DNA of 38,909 bases, taken from the NCBI GenBank assembly GCA_021852225.1, contig JAJZOA010000027.1, positions 1 to 38,909 on the forward strand, given 5' to 3'. The notes beneath the pieces were generated by a model, which worked only from the letters and a program-made list of their open reading frames with translations, had not been told where the DNA came from and did not search any database. Each line of letters starts with the position of its first letter. Position 1 is the first letter of the stretch. The position numbers and the translations under genes are program-made. Positions 1-9,243 of the stretch are shown here, in pieces. This DNA is from Planctomycetota bacterium (GTDB lineage Bacteria; Planctomycetota; Phycisphaerae; WQYP01).

Positions 1-967
1 CGCGGGCGCGGGTAGCCAACCGCTTAATTTCGGCTTCAATCTGGGCCATGGAAAGTTTGTCGGCATAGCGCACCACGGGCACAATAAGGCCCTTTTCCGT
101 AGCCACGGCCACACCCAGGTGCAGATGTTTTTTGTAGACAATCGCCCGCTGCTGAAGCTGGGCATTCACCACGGGAACGGCTTTGGCGGCGGCACAGACG
201 GCTTTTGCGAAAAAGGACAGGAAACCGAGCCCGACACTGTGGGTCTTTTCAAATTTTTCCTTGTATTTGTCGCGCAACGACATGACCGCGGACATATCGA
301 CTTCATTGAAAGTAGTCAAAATCGCGGCGGTGTGCTGTGCCTCGACCAGCCGTCGCGCCACGGTTTCGCGCAGCTTGGACATTTCCACACGCGTTTCTTC
401 CGGACCATCAGCGGCCGCGGCTATGACCGGTGCGGCGGATCTGGCGGCATCCGCCGGGACGGCGGTTGGCCTTCCGGGTTGGGACTGGCGGACGGCACGG
501 GAAGTTTCAGCGGCGGCGGCATCCGACTGGGACGTGGCTGCCGCATCTTTGGCATCCAGATGGGTCACGACATCCGCTTTGGTGATGCGATTTCCCGGAC
601 CGGTGGGCGAAATTTTTGCGGGGTCCAGATTCTTTTCCGTCACCAGGCGCTGGACCGATGGTGCCAGATTTCGGGCCGGTGGCGTCTTCTGGGCCGAGGC
701 GGCGATCGCCTTACCACCCGCCGCGCCGGGTTCAATGCGCGCAATCAGGTCACCTACGTTCACGGTTTGACCGCGATCTTTGACAATCCGCAATACGCCA
801 GTTGAACCGGCGGGCAGTTCTACCGTCGCTTTATCCGTTTCCAACTCCGCCACCACATCATCGGCAACCACTGAATCGCCATCGGTCTTCACCCAATTGG
901 CGATTCGGGCCTCCGTAATTGATTCGCCCAGGCCTGGAACAAATAAATCTACTTGTGTCGTACTCAT
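1..967 (-). CDS. sucB: Dihydrolipoyllysine succinyltransferase (2-oxoglutarate dehydrogenase E2), 3' part cut off by window edge
   Basis: E2 core of the 2-oxoglutarate dehydrogenase complex, which moves the succinyl group from E1 onto CoA through a swinging lipoyl arm in the cytoplasmic TCA cycle. About 322 residues are visible and the reading frame runs off the window at base 1, so the end of the catalytic domain (with its HxxxDG motif) is missing. Residues 1-80 form a lipoyl domain with the lipoylation lysine in ELETDKATVE (K46). An Ala/Pro-rich linker follows, then a peripheral-subunit-binding domain at about 102-138 (PSVQRLVTEKNLDP, then TGPGNRITKADV). The acyltransferase domain begins near residue 190 (MSKLRETVARRLVEAQ). 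The ATG at 967 has an AGGAAA-type ribosome site. It lies 76 bases downstream of sucA on the same strand, so the two are one transcript. No lpd is in the window. The family is certain; SucB rather than pyruvate E2 follows from the sucA neighbour. Confidence 0.96.
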   Translation of the reverse strand, partial: MSTTQVDLFVPGLGESITEARIANWVKTDGDSVVADDVVAELETDKATVELPAGSTGVLRIVKDRGQTVNVGDLIARIEPGAAGGKAIAASAQKTPPARNLAPSVQRLVTEKNLDPAKISPTGPGNRITKADVVTHLDAKDAAATSQSDAAAAETSRAVRQSQPGRPTAVPADAARSAAPVIAAAADGPEETRVEMSKLRETVARRLVEAQHTAAILTTFNEVDMSAVMSLRDKYKEKFEKTHSVGLGFLSFFAKAVCAAAKAVPVVNAQLQQRAIVYKKHLHLGVAVATEKGLIVPVVRYADKLSMAQIEAEIKRLATRAR

Positions 968-1019
968 GGAATCATACTTTCCTGTTAACATCCTTGCGGT
1001 TCCACAACATCCATCTGGC

Positions 1020-1036
1020 CCCGGCCGGCGGCCGGG
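1020..1036 (-). other. GC-only hairpin between sucA and sucB
   Basis: The 76-base gap between the sucA stop and the sucB start holds a perfect inverted repeat, CCCGGCC-GCC-GGCCGGG: seven GC pairs with a three-base loop. No run of T follows, so it is not a standard terminator. It could stabilise one mRNA segment or tune the E1:E2 ratio; that role is inference. Confidence 0.5.
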
Positions 1037-1043
1037 CGTTGTT

Positions 1044-3920
1044 TTACTTGCCTACGGGTGTCCCTTCCGTTACTTCGACCTGGCTGGGCGCGGCTACTTT
1101 GCCATTGCTCAGGCTGTGGTCCTGTTTTTCCAGTTCCGTCAGGGAAAGATTCAAAGCCCGTATAATAATTTCTTCCTGTTCGTGGTGGTGGCGTTCATGC
1201 GAACCGGCGGCGGGACTGCTGGACGGTTTGCGGCCAATGTACGTCAGCTTCTGCATGCCTGGCCAATGATAGTGCAGTTTGGCGCCAATAAACGGATACA
1301 CACCGTTGTTCCGCGGTTCCTCCTGTACCCAGACCATTTCCACTCCCTTGGGATAGGTGCGGGCGATTTCAGTCAGCCGTTCGGCATGGAAAGGATAAAT
1401 CTGTTCCAGTCGCAGAATGGCGATATCCGTAATGCGGTGGCGTTCGCGCTCGGCAAGCAGTTCGTAGTAGATTTTTCCGCTGCAAATCAGAACACGGCGC
1501 ACTCGCGAGCGTTCCAGCGGGCGGATTTCATCGATAATTTCTTCGAACTGGGCACTGGCAAAATCCTGAATGCTGGAAACCGCCAGTTTGTTCCGGAGCA
1601 GGCTTTTGGGAGCCATGACAATCAGCGGCTTGCGGAATTGGCGCAGCACCTGCCGCCGGAGCAGATGAAAATATTGCGCCGGAGTGGTCGGATTGCAGAC
1701 CTGAATATTATCTTCAGCGGCCAATTGTAAAAACCGTTCCAGGCGGGCATGGGAATGCTCCGGCCCCTGGCCTTCGTAACCGTGGGGCAGCAGCATGACC
1801 AACCCGTTGTATTTGCCCCATTTTGTTTCGGCAGTGGTGATGAACTGGTCAATAATCGGCTGGGCCATGTTTACAAAATCGCCGAATTGCGCTTCCCACA
1901 TGACAAGCGCCTGCGGATCTGCAGATGAAAAGCCGTATTCAAATCCCACCACAGCCAGTTCAGAAAGCATGGTGTTGATGATGGTAAAACGGGATTTGTT
2001 TTCGCAGAAAGCACCGAGCGGGGTGTGGCCGCGACCGGTCTGGGAATCGTAAATAACCGCATTGCGATGACTAAATGTGCCACGGCACACATCCTGTCCG
2101 GTCAGTCGCACCCAAATTCCCTGATCCAGCAGCGAGCCAATCGCCAGCATTTCGCCGCAGCCCCAGTCAATGTCCGTACCCTTGGTCACGGATTCAAGCC
2201 GCATTTTGTACATCTGCGCAACCTTCGGGTGGACATTGAATCCCTCGGGCATAGCGCAGACCTGACGGGCGATTTGAGTCAGGCGTTCCGCGGGTACCGC
2301 GGTTTCCACACGCCAGTCACGAATATCACGTGGCGCCTTCACCACGTCTCGCCAAGGTCCGCGGGTCGGGGGCGGCAAATCTGTGGGCTTGAACGTTTGT
2401 GCATATTCCTGAGCTTTTTCGAGGCGTTCATGCACCTGTGCCGCCATGGCGTCCAGATCGGCCGCATTGGTAACGCCAGCCTCCAGAAGGCGCTTGGCGT
2501 ACAATTGGCGGGTCGTGGGGTGTTTGGCGATTTGCCGGTAAACCACCGGCTGGGTCACGCTGGGATCATCTAATTCATTGTGGCCCCGGCGACGGTAACA
2601 GACCAGATCAATAATGACGTCCGCCTTGAATCGCTGGCGGAATTCCATCGCAAGGCGTGCCGCGTGCACAACCGCTTCCGGATCATCGCCATTGACATGA
2701 AAAACTGGCGCCTGAATGGCGCGGGCAATATCGCTAGGATACCGCGTGAAACGGGAATCGGTCGGGTCGGTCGTGAATCCGATCTGATTGTTACAGATAA
2801 TATGAATCGTGCCCCCCGTGCGGTAGGCCTCCAGCTCTGATAGATACAGTGTTTCAGATACAATCCCCTGCCCGGTAAAGGCCGCGTCGCCGTGAATCAG
2901 GACGGGCACCACGCGCTGACGGGTCACATCTCCTTTGCGGTTTTGTTTCGCGCGGACGATGCCCTCCACCACCGGGTCCACAATTTCCAGATGGCTTGGA
3001 TTCGCCGCCAAGGAAAGGTGGATAGACCCGCCGGCCTGCGTGGTATGATCGTACGCATAGCCGAGGTGGTATTTCACATCCCCGTCGCCACCCAGTTTCT
3101 GTGGGCGGTCCAGAACCTCGGCAAGAATCATTTCATAAGGCTTTTTGAGGATATGAGCCAGCACATTCAGTCGCCCGCGGTGTGCCATCCCGAAAATCAT
3201 TTCATCTACACCCAGTGCGGCTCCATGTTCAATTAATTCGTCCAGCAAAGTAATTTGTGATTCCGCCCCCTCTATGGAAAAGCGTTTGACTGTCGGATGC
3301 CGACGCTGGAGAAATTGCTCGAAATCTTCGGCCGCGATCAGGCGAGACATGATAAATTTCCGCTGCGCGGCGGTCAGCTCGGGTTTGTTCAACATCGGCT
3401 CCATGCGTTCCTGTAAAAACGCGCGCTGGGCCGGATCCTGTATGTCCATATATTCCACGGCAAGCGTGCCGCAGTAGGTGGCGCGGAGCATGGAAATAAG
3501 CTGCCGCAGCGACACAACGCTGTTGCCGGCAAAGCTTCCAGCCTTGACCATACGGTCCAAGTCGGCTTCGCGCAGGCCGAATTCTTCCAACCCTAAAAAC
3601 GGATGCTCTGTCTGATTCCGCCCCAGCGGGTCCAAATCGGCGATCAAATGGCCCCATTCGCGATAACTGTGAATCAGGTCGGCGATCTGCAAATCTGGCT
3701 CGGCCGCCAGACCTGTCGGCGCCGCTGTGGCGGTGGACTGGCTGGCCCCCGCCGATAACGCCCCGTCGGATGCCAGGTTAAAGCCCTGAAAAAACCAGCG
3801 CCACTGGGCATCAACCGATTGCGGGTCCTGCTGCCATTTCTGATAAAGGTCTTGAAGAAATTCCGCGTTCAGGGCATTTACCGAATCAATTGGACGGCCC
3901 AAAGAGTCCGAGGTGTCCAC
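1044..3920 (-). CDS. sucA: 2-oxoglutarate dehydrogenase E1 component (thiamine-diphosphate dependent)
   Basis: Decarboxylates 2-oxoglutarate with thiamine diphosphate and succinylates the lipoyl arm of SucB. The product has 958 residues, against about 933 in E. coli. The N-terminal SucA signature is present (FLQDLYQKWQQDP at about 21-33, then WRWFF). The active-site motif HRGRLNVL lies at 247-254, the cofactor-binding segment GDAAFTGQG at 344-352 and NNQIGFTT at 377-384. The C-terminal transketolase-like part includes VWVQEEPRNNG. The start is a GTG at 3918-3920: a GGAG sits eight bases upstream and no better ATG is in frame. A hairpin-forming inverted repeat lies just ahead of the ribosome site (separate entry). 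It is first gene of a minus-strand sucAB operon, divergent from kdp. Confidence 0.98.
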   Translation of the reverse strand: MDTSDSLGRPIDSVNALNAEFLQDLYQKWQQDPQSVDAQWRWFFQGFNLASDGALSAGASQSTATAAPTGLAAEPDLQIADLIHSYREWGHLIADLDPLGRNQTEHPFLGLEEFGLREADLDRMVKAGSFAGNSVVSLRQLISMLRATYCGTLAVEYMDIQDPAQRAFLQERMEPMLNKPELTAAQRKFIMSRLIAAEDFEQFLQRRHPTVKRFSIEGAESQITLLDELIEHGAALGVDEMIFGMAHRGRLNVLAHILKKPYEMILAEVLDRPQKLGGDGDVKYHLGYAYDHTTQAGGSIHLSLAANPSHLEIVDPVVEGIVRAKQNRKGDVTRQRVVPVLIHGDAAFTGQGIVSETLYLSELEAYRTGGTIHIICNNQIGFTTDPTDSRFTRYPSDIARAIQAPVFHVNGDDPEAVVHAARLAMEFRQRFKADVIIDLVCYRRRGHNELDDPSVTQPVVYRQIAKHPTTRQLYAKRLLEAGVTNAADLDAMAAQVHERLEKAQEYAQTFKPTDLPPPTRGPWRDVVKAPRDIRDWRVETAVPAERLTQIARQVCAMPEGFNVHPKVAQMYKMRLESVTKGTDIDWGCGEMLAIGSLLDQGIWVRLTGQDVCRGTFSHRNAVIYDSQTGRGHTPLGAFCENKSRFTIINTMLSELAVVGFEYGFSSADPQALVMWEAQFGDFVNMAQPIIDQFITTAETKWGKYNGLVMLLPHGYEGQGPEHSHARLERFLQLAAEDNIQVCNPTTPAQYFHLLRRQVLRQFRKPLIVMAPKSLLRNKLAVSSIQDFASAQFEEIIDEIRPLERSRVRRVLICSGKIYYELLAERERHRITDIAILRLEQIYPFHAERLTEIARTYPKGVEMVWVQEEPRNNGVYPFIGAKLHYHWPGMQKLTYIGRKPSSSPAAGSHERHHHEQEEIIIRALNLSLTELEKQDHSLSNGKVAAPSQVEVTEGTPVGK

Positions 3921-4484
3921 GATGAAGTCTCCGAATGATCACAGGCTGATTTACAACAAGCTCACAGCCTGTGGAATAATAAAATCTCTCTACACACTTG
4001 TTAGTTTAGCCGAACAAATCAGCTAAAACCACAAACACAACAGACATTAATTTTGATATTTGCGAAAATTTGAATCATTCACGGCTCACCGGTCGTCCAT
4101 GTCCAGTTCTTCGCCTGCGGCGGAACGCGAATCCGCCCATCCGGGCTTGCTAGGTCGAATGCATCCAAACAATCGCACCATTATTTAATTATCGGATGCT
4201 GGCAGGTTACTCCTTGATTGGAATTGGCAACCAAACAGAAGTTTGGCCCTTTCCGAGCCTGAATTTTCTCACGAAAAGCCAAAATTGCTTTTGCGAATAA
4301 TTATATTTACTCTGCGGGAATGCTGGTGCCCACCAAACAGCCACGGTCGAAAGAATATCCACCGATTCGCGTCTTGATAGTTTCTTGATACCACCGGCCG
4401 ATTTTTTTACAGCATCTTGAAATCCGTTCACATACAACAGGCTTGTGCATTGTGCATGAAACGTATGTTGCCGGAGAAAAAAAT
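3921..4484. promoter_or_regulatory. Divergent control region between sucAB and kdp
   Basis: This 564-base gap separates the sucA start from the first kdp reading frame and should hold both promoters. I see no convincing -35/-10 pair. Visible structure: the sucA leader repeat at 3940-3973; a small hairpin CCAAAC-AGAA-GTTTGG at 4231-4246; a tract of seven T followed by ACA at 4402-4411, which resembles one half-site (TTTACA) of the E. coli KdpE box; and a tandem heptamer TGTGCAT-TGTGCAT at 4444-4457, 27 bases ahead of the first kdp start. Open frames in this stretch look like chance. Confidence 0.55.
3940..3973 (-). promoter_or_regulatory. Inverted repeat in the sucA leader
   Basis: CACAGGCT at 3940-3947 and AGCCTGTG at 3966-3973 are perfectly complementary over eight bases with an 18-base loop. 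In the minus-strand transcript the stem ends only a few bases before the GGAG ribosome site of sucA. It could be a repressor site on DNA or an RNA hairpin that affects translation. Function is inference. Confidence 0.45.
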
Positions 4485-4577
4485 ATGGACTGGCTTATGT
4501 TGGGTGTGACTTCTGCACTTATGGCGCTCACGCTTGGGCTGCTTAAATTGTGCATCATTTTAGGAGACAGGCCATGA
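4485..4577 (+). CDS. 30-residue single-span membrane microprotein ahead of kdpF
   Basis: A short reading frame starting MDWLMLGVTSALM and ending in GDRP. About 20 central residues are hydrophobic, so one membrane helix is expected, with an acidic N-terminal residue and a polar C-terminus. It has a good GGAG ribosome site eight bases before the ATG. Its stop overlaps the kdpF start by four bases (ATGA), the arrangement of translationally coupled partners. It is not KdpF, because the KdpF-like frame follows it. I do not know a named family for it; from memory, similar unannotated short frames precede kdpF in some other phyla, but I could not check this. The best guess is an accessory or assembly peptide of the Kdp pump. 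Confidence 0.55.
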   Translation: MDWLMLGVTSALMALTLGLLKLCIILGDRP

Positions 4578-4663
4578 CGGTGATGGATTGGCTCGGTGCC
4601 CTGTTGTCCTTGGCGATGCTGGGCTATTTGATTTTCGCCATGCTTTTTCCGGAGAAGTTTTAA
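4574..4663 (+). CDS. kdpF: KdpF, small subunit of the K+-transporting ATPase
   Basis: A 29-residue membrane peptide of the KdpFABC complex, which stabilises the pump in the inner membrane. It begins MTVMDWLGALL and ends in the family-typical tail LGYLIFAMLFPEKF (a GYL...PEKF ending). The start overlaps the stop of the microprotein before it (ATGA), and its stop TAA overlaps the kdpA ATG by one base (TAATG). Length and position match KdpF elsewhere. Confidence 0.88.
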   Translation: MTVMDWLGALLSLAMLGYLIFAMLFPEKF

Positions 4664-6441
4664 TGCCTTTGAATGCCTGGTTACAAATGACTCTTTATAT
4701 TGGAGCGCTGCTGTTGCTGGTGAAGCCACTGGGCGCGTATATGGCCTGCGTTTATGAGGGCAGGCCCAACTTTATGAAAAAGGCTCTCGGATGGCTTGAA
4801 ACGCTGACCTGTCGCCTGTGCGGCATTAACGCCGACACGGCCATGACCTGGAGTACTTATGCAGTCGCCGTCATGCTTTTCAGTTTGCTTAGTGCGCTGG
4901 CGGTTTACATGCTTCAGCGGGTTCAGGGGTTCCTGCCACTAAACCCCCAACATTTTCCCGGCGTGGCGGCTGATCTTTCGTTGAATACCGCCATCAGCTT
5001 TGCCACCAATACCGACTGGCAAAGCTACAACGGCGAAACCACACTTAGCTACCTGACACAAATGCTGGCGATGACGGTGCAGAACTTTGTTTCCGCGGGT
5101 GTCGGCATGGCGGTACTGGTGGCCCTTATTCGCGGCATTCGCGGAAAGCAAATCGCCAATCTTGGCAATTTCTGGGTGGATCTGATCCGCGGCGTGGTCT
5201 ATATCCTGTTGCCGCTGTCGTTTGTATTGGCAATAGGTCTGGTTTCTACGGGTGTGGTGCAGACTCTGAATCCATATAAGTCCGTGCCGCTGGTTCAGCC
5301 CGTCAGCTACAGCAATCCGGTAACGGGAACCGACGGCAAATTGATGAATCAGACAGTTTGGGTGAAGCATCAGATATTGCCGCTGGGGCCCGCGGCTTCA
5401 CAGGTTGCCATTAAGCAGTTGGGTACCAATGGAGGCGGCTTTTTCGGTGTAAATTCCGCGCATCCTTTTGAAAACCCAACTGCCTTGAGTAATTTTTTGG
5501 AGATGCTGGCGATTCTGCTGATTCCGGCAGCTCTCTGTTACACCTACGGGACAATGGTCGGTGACACGCGACAGGGCTGGGCTCTGCTGGTCACCATGCT
5601 GCTGATTTTTGTACCGCTTATGATCGGCTGTGTGGCCGCGGAACATACAGCCAATCCCGGCATTGTATTTCATGGTGTGGACCAGACCCATTCGGCATTG
5701 ATGTCCGGCGGAAATATGGAAGGTAAAGAAACGCGGTTTGGCGTAACGGATTCCGCCATTTGGGCCACCGCGACCACCGCGGCATCCAACGGATCCGTCA
5801 ATTCCATGCACGATTCTTATACCGCGCTTGGGGGATTGATACCGCTGTGGTTGATGGAAATGGGCGAAATCATTTTCGGGGGCGTGGGGTCCGGACTCTA
5901 TGGCATGCTGGCCTTTGTGATTGTCGCCGTTTTCGCCGCCGGCCTGATGGTAGGCCGCACACCGGAATATCTGGGGAAAAAGATCGAGGCCTTTGAAATG
6001 AAAATGGCGGCACTGATTGTCCTGATACCGCCAGCGTTGGTGCTGCTGGGCGCGGCAACGGCCGTTTGCGTGCCGTCCGCAGTGGCGGCCACGAACAATC
6101 CTGGCGCGCACGGCTACAGCGAAATTCTTTATTGGGCGAGTTCCGTGGGCAACAACAATGGCAGCGCCTTTGCCGGATTGAATACCAACAACCTGGTTTA
6201 CAACCTGGCCGGAGCAATCATGATGTGGATATCACGCTACTGGCTGATTGTGCCGGTTCTGGCCATCGCGGGGTCGTTGGGGCGGAAAAAAATTGTTCCC
6301 GTATCCGGGGGGACGCTTCCGACCCACAACGCCCTGTTTGTGGTGTGGCTTGCCGCCATCGTGGTGCTGATCGGGGCGCTTACATTTCTACCCGCGCTGG
6401 CGCTGGGACCGATCGCGGAATATTTTCAGATGATGCATTGA
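4663..6441 (+). CDS. kdpA: KdpA, potassium-binding channel-like subunit of the Kdp ATPase
   Basis: Inner-membrane subunit that selects and conducts K+ for the KdpB pump. The product has 592 residues, against 557 in E. coli. I chose the ATG at 4663 ([17 protein letters not shown]) because it has a GGAGAAG ribosome site inside kdpF and matches the family N-terminus; a longer frame reaching back to a TTG at 4588 merely reads through kdpF. The four pore loops of the superfamily are visible: [11 protein letters not shown] near residue 115, [17 protein letters not shown] near 250, [13 protein letters not shown] near 390 and [15 protein letters not shown] near 500. About ten hydrophobic spans are present. 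It is translationally coupled to kdpF and 52 bases upstream of kdpB. Confidence 0.98.
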   Translation: MPLNAWLQMTLYIGALLLLVKPLGAYMACVYEGRPNFMKKALGWLETLTCRLCGINADTAMTWSTYAVAVMLFSLLSALAVYMLQRVQGFLPLNPQHFPGVAADLSLNTAISFATNTDWQSYNGETTLSYLTQMLAMTVQNFVSAGVGMAVLVALIRGIRGKQIANLGNFWVDLIRGVVYILLPLSFVLAIGLVSTGVVQTLNPYKSVPLVQPVSYSNPVTGTDGKLMNQTVWVKHQILPLGPAASQVAIKQLGTNGGGFFGVNSAHPFENPTALSNFLEMLAILLIPAALCYTYGTMVGDTRQGWALLVTMLLIFVPLMIGCVAAEHTANPGIVFHGVDQTHSALMSGGNMEGKETRFGVTDSAIWATATTAASNGSVNSMHDSYTALGGLIPLWLMEMGEIIFGGVGSGLYGMLAFVIVAVFAAGLMVGRTPEYLGKKIEAFEMKMAALIVLIPPALVLLGAATAVCVPSAVAATNNPGAHGYSEILYWASSVGNNNGSAFAGLNTNNLVYNLAGAIMMWISRYWLIVPVLAIAGSLGRKKIVPVSGGTLPTHNALFVVWLAAIVVLIGALTFLPALALGPIAEYFQMMH

Positions 6442-6493
6442 CGACCTTCAGATTGCCCCATTTTATATACCTCTAATCATATGGAGACATTTC

Positions 6494-8572
6494 ATGTCAT
6501 CCCCAACCGCAAAACCGGCCCCCATCCTGTTTAACGCCGCTATCATACGCCGCGCCATTGTCGACGCCCTTAAAAAGCTGGACCCGCACATTCAGATACG
6601 CAATCCGGTCATGTGTGTGGTCTTCATTGGCAGCATTTTAACCACTCTGCTGTTCTTTCAGGCCTGCCTGGGTCATGGTGAAGCGCCCGCGGGGTTTATT
6701 CTGGGTATCAGCGTATGGCTCTGGTTTACCGTGTTGTTTGCTAATTTTGCCGAAGCCATGGCGGAAGGCCGTGGCAAAGCCCAGGCCGATACATTACGCC
6801 GCGCACGGCGCGACACGCCGGCCCGTAAACTTTCCGAAGTCCGTCGCGACGCCACAACACACATGGTGCCCGCCACCACACTTCGCAAGGGCGACATTCT
6901 GCTGGTGGAAGCCGGCGAAACGATCCCCGCAGATGGCGAAGTGGCGGAGGGTGTCGCTTCAGTGGATGAATCCGCCATTACCGGTGAATCAGCACCCGTG
7001 ATTCGAGAATCCGGTGGCGACCGGTCCAGCGTCACCGGCGGCACACGAGTGCTTTCCGACTGGCTTATTGTGCGCGTGACCTGCGATCCGGGTGAAACTT
7101 TTCTGGATCGCATGATTTCCCTGGTGGAAGGCGCCAGCCGCCAGAAGACGCCCAATGAAATTGCTCTGAATATTCTGCTGGCCAAGCTGACCATTATTTT
7201 CCTGCTGGTCTGCATGACCCTGCTGCCATTTTCCGTGTATGCCGTTCACGCGAACGGTCGCGGGTCACCGGTGGCCATGACCGTGCTGGTGGCCTTATTG
7301 GTTTGTCTGATACCCACCACCATTGGCGGGCTGCTTTCCGCCGTTGGCATTGCCGGCATGGACCGGATGATTCAGGCCAATATCATTGCAACCTCCGGCC
7401 GCGCGGTGGAGGCGGCGGGCGATGTGGATGTGCTTCTGCTGGATAAAACCGGAACGATTACGTTGGGCAACCGGCAGGCAGTTGCATTTGTGACAGCCCC
7501 CGGTGTCACAGATACGGAGTTGGCTGATGGCGCACAGTTAAGCTCTCTGGCTGATGAAACGCCAGAAGGCAGGTCCATTGTCGTGCTGGCCAAAAAACAG
7601 TTTGGAATGCGCGAACGGGTCATGGATGATCTGGGCGCGGAATTTGTGGCCTTTTCCGCACAAACCAGAATGTCAGGGGTCAACCTGCCCAACAGACAAA
7701 TTCGCAAAGGGGCTTTGGCCGCGATAGACGAATACGTGCGTTCCGTCGGCGGTTCGCTGCCCCCCGAAGTTCGAATGCAGGCTGATGCTGTGGCACGGCG
7801 CGGCAGCACGCCGCTGATTGTGGCCGAAGGTGCCCGCGTGCTGGGGGTTATAGAACTTAAGGATGTGGTGAAAGGCGGCATTAAAGAGCGATTCGCCGAA
7901 CTTCGCCGCATGGGAATTCAAACCATCATGATAACCGGCGACAATCCCCTGACCGCCGCCGCGATTGCCGCCGAAGCGGGCGTGGACGATTTTCTGGCCC
8001 AGGCCACACCCGAAGCCAAGCTGAAACTGATTCGCGAATATCAGCAAGGCGGACGGCTGGTAGCCATGGCAGGGGATGGCACCAACGATGCTCCCGCCCT
8101 GGCGCAGGCGGATGTTGCCGTTGCGATGAATTCCGGCACGCAGGCGGCTAAGGAAGCCGGCAACATGGTGGACCTGGATTCCAATCCGACAAAACTCATT
8201 GAAGTGATAGTGATCGGCAAACAATTGCTGATGACCCGCGGCTCATTGACAACTTTTTCCATCGCCAACGATGTCAGCAAGTATTTCGCCATTATTCCGG
8301 CCATTTTTGCCGGCATTTATCCGGCCATGGAAAAACTGAACATCATGCATCTGGCCACGCCCGCCAGTGCGATTATGTCCGCGGTTATCTTTAATGCCCT
8401 GATCATAGTCGCGCTTATTCCCCTGGCGCTGCGCGGGGTGAAATACCGACCGCTGCCCGCGGGCAAGCTGCTCCTGCACAATATTCTCATTTACGGTCTG
8501 GGCGGACTGATTGTCCCGTTCATTGGTATTAAACTTATCGATATGGCCCTTGTGGCCATGCACCTGACATAA
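6494..8572 (+). CDS. kdpB: KdpB, P-type ATPase catalytic subunit of the K+ pump
   Basis: Hydrolyses ATP through a phospho-aspartate to drive K+ uptake through KdpA. The product has 692 residues, close to E. coli KdpB (682). The phosphorylation motif DKTGTIT has its aspartate at residue 317. The actuator motif is [13 protein letters not shown], the hinge [20 protein letters not shown], and [27 protein letters not shown] is also typical. The membrane segment [14 protein letters not shown] carries the family's conserved residues. A GGAG precedes the ATG at 6494. The kdpC leader follows directly after the stop. Confidence 0.99.
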   Translation: MSSPTAKPAPILFNAAIIRRAIVDALKKLDPHIQIRNPVMCVVFIGSILTTLLFFQACLGHGEAPAGFILGISVWLWFTVLFANFAEAMAEGRGKAQADTLRRARRDTPARKLSEVRRDATTHMVPATTLRKGDILLVEAGETIPADGEVAEGVASVDESAITGESAPVIRESGGDRSSVTGGTRVLSDWLIVRVTCDPGETFLDRMISLVEGASRQKTPNEIALNILLAKLTIIFLLVCMTLLPFSVYAVHANGRGSPVAMTVLVALLVCLIPTTIGGLLSAVGIAGMDRMIQANIIATSGRAVEAAGDVDVLLLDKTGTITLGNRQAVAFVTAPGVTDTELADGAQLSSLADETPEGRSIVVLAKKQFGMRERVMDDLGAEFVAFSAQTRMSGVNLPNRQIRKGALAAIDEYVRSVGGSLPPEVRMQADAVARRGSTPLIVAEGARVLGVIELKDVVKGGIKERFAELRRMGIQTIMITGDNPLTAAAIAAEAGVDDFLAQATPEAKLKLIREYQQGGRLVAMAGDGTNDAPALAQADVAVAMNSGTQAAKEAGNMVDLDSNPTKLIEVIVIGKQLLMTRGSLTTFSIANDVSKYFAIIPAIFAGIYPAMEKLNIMHLATPASAIMSAVIFNALIIVALIPLALRGVKYRPLPAGKLLLHNILIYGLGGLIVPFIGIKLIDMALVAMHLT

Positions 8573-8602
8573 ATGAACATCATTCTGCATAAGGAGAATC
8601 CA

Positions 8603-9223
8603 ATGCTTTGGCAGTTACGCTGTGCCATAATCGTATTTCTAGTGTTGGCGGGGTTGACCGGGCTGGCCTATCCGCTTGCGGTCACGCTTCTGGCTGACAC
8701 GCTGTTTCCCGGGCAGGCAAGCGGCAGTCTGGTGCTCAACGCCCGGGGTAAAGTGGTAGGTTCACGTTTGATTGGTCAGGACTTTTACGGGCCGCAATAT
8801 TTCTGGCCAAGGCCCTCCGCTACATCCCCAGTCCCTTACACCGCTTATAATGCCGCCACGGGAGGTTGCGGCTCGGGATCAAACCTCGGGCCGTCGAATC
8901 CCACCCTTTATGCGGACGTGGCACGGCGCGTGGCACGGCTGCATGCGGCAGATCCTTCGCAGAAAGGCCCGATACCGGTTGATCTGGTAACCGATTCGGC
9001 CAGCGGGCTGGACCCGGATATCAGCCCGGCGTCCGCATTTTACCAGGTCAACCGGGTAGCCAAGGCACGCGGGCTGCCGGCCCACATGGTGCGGCATCTG
9101 GTGCGTGACGAATGCCGGGGACGGACATTTGGGCTTCTTGGATCGCCGCATGTGAATGTGCTGTTGCTGAATCTGGCACTGGACCGCCTGAGCGCCAGCA
9201 CCCCGGCGACCGCCCGCCACTGA
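8603..9223 (+). CDS. kdpC: KdpC, K+-transporting ATPase subunit C
   Basis: Single-span subunit of KdpFABC thought to help KdpB bind ATP. The product has 206 residues (E. coli 190). A hydrophobic helix lies at about 8-30, followed by the family motifs [21 protein letters not shown] (split here as GSRLIGQDF and YFWPRPSA), [18 protein letters not shown] and the C-terminal [12 protein letters not shown]. An in-frame ATG at 8573 exists right after the kdpB stop, but the ATG at 8603 is preferred because AAGGAG lies seven bases before it and MLWQLRCAI matches the usual start. It is 20 bases upstream of kdpD. Confidence 0.97.
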   Translation: MLWQLRCAIIVFLVLAGLTGLAYPLAVTLLADTLFPGQASGSLVLNARGKVVGSRLIGQDFYGPQYFWPRPSATSPVPYTAYNAATGGCGSGSNLGPSNPTLYADVARRVARLHAADPSQKGPIPVDLVTDSASGLDPDISPASAFYQVNRVAKARGLPAHMVRHLVRDECRGRTFGLLGSPHVNVLLLNLALDRLSASTPATARH

Positions 9224-9243
9224 AAACAGAAGGAAAAACGAAT

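Noticed and set aside
119..805. Plus-strand open frame of 228 codons over sucB
   Set aside because: It is the antisense shadow of the clear sucB coding sequence and shows no protein family features.
780..1730. Plus-strand open frame of 316 codons over sucA/sucB
   Set aside because: Antisense to two well-recognised genes; composition is that of a shadow frame.
4231..4246. Hairpin CCAAAC-AGAA-GTTTGG as a terminator
   Set aside because: No T run follows on either strand, and no gene ends there.
4588..4662. Upstream extension of kdpA to a TTG start
   Set aside because: It overlaps kdpF in another frame, and the ATG at 4663 has a ribosome site and matches the family N-terminus.
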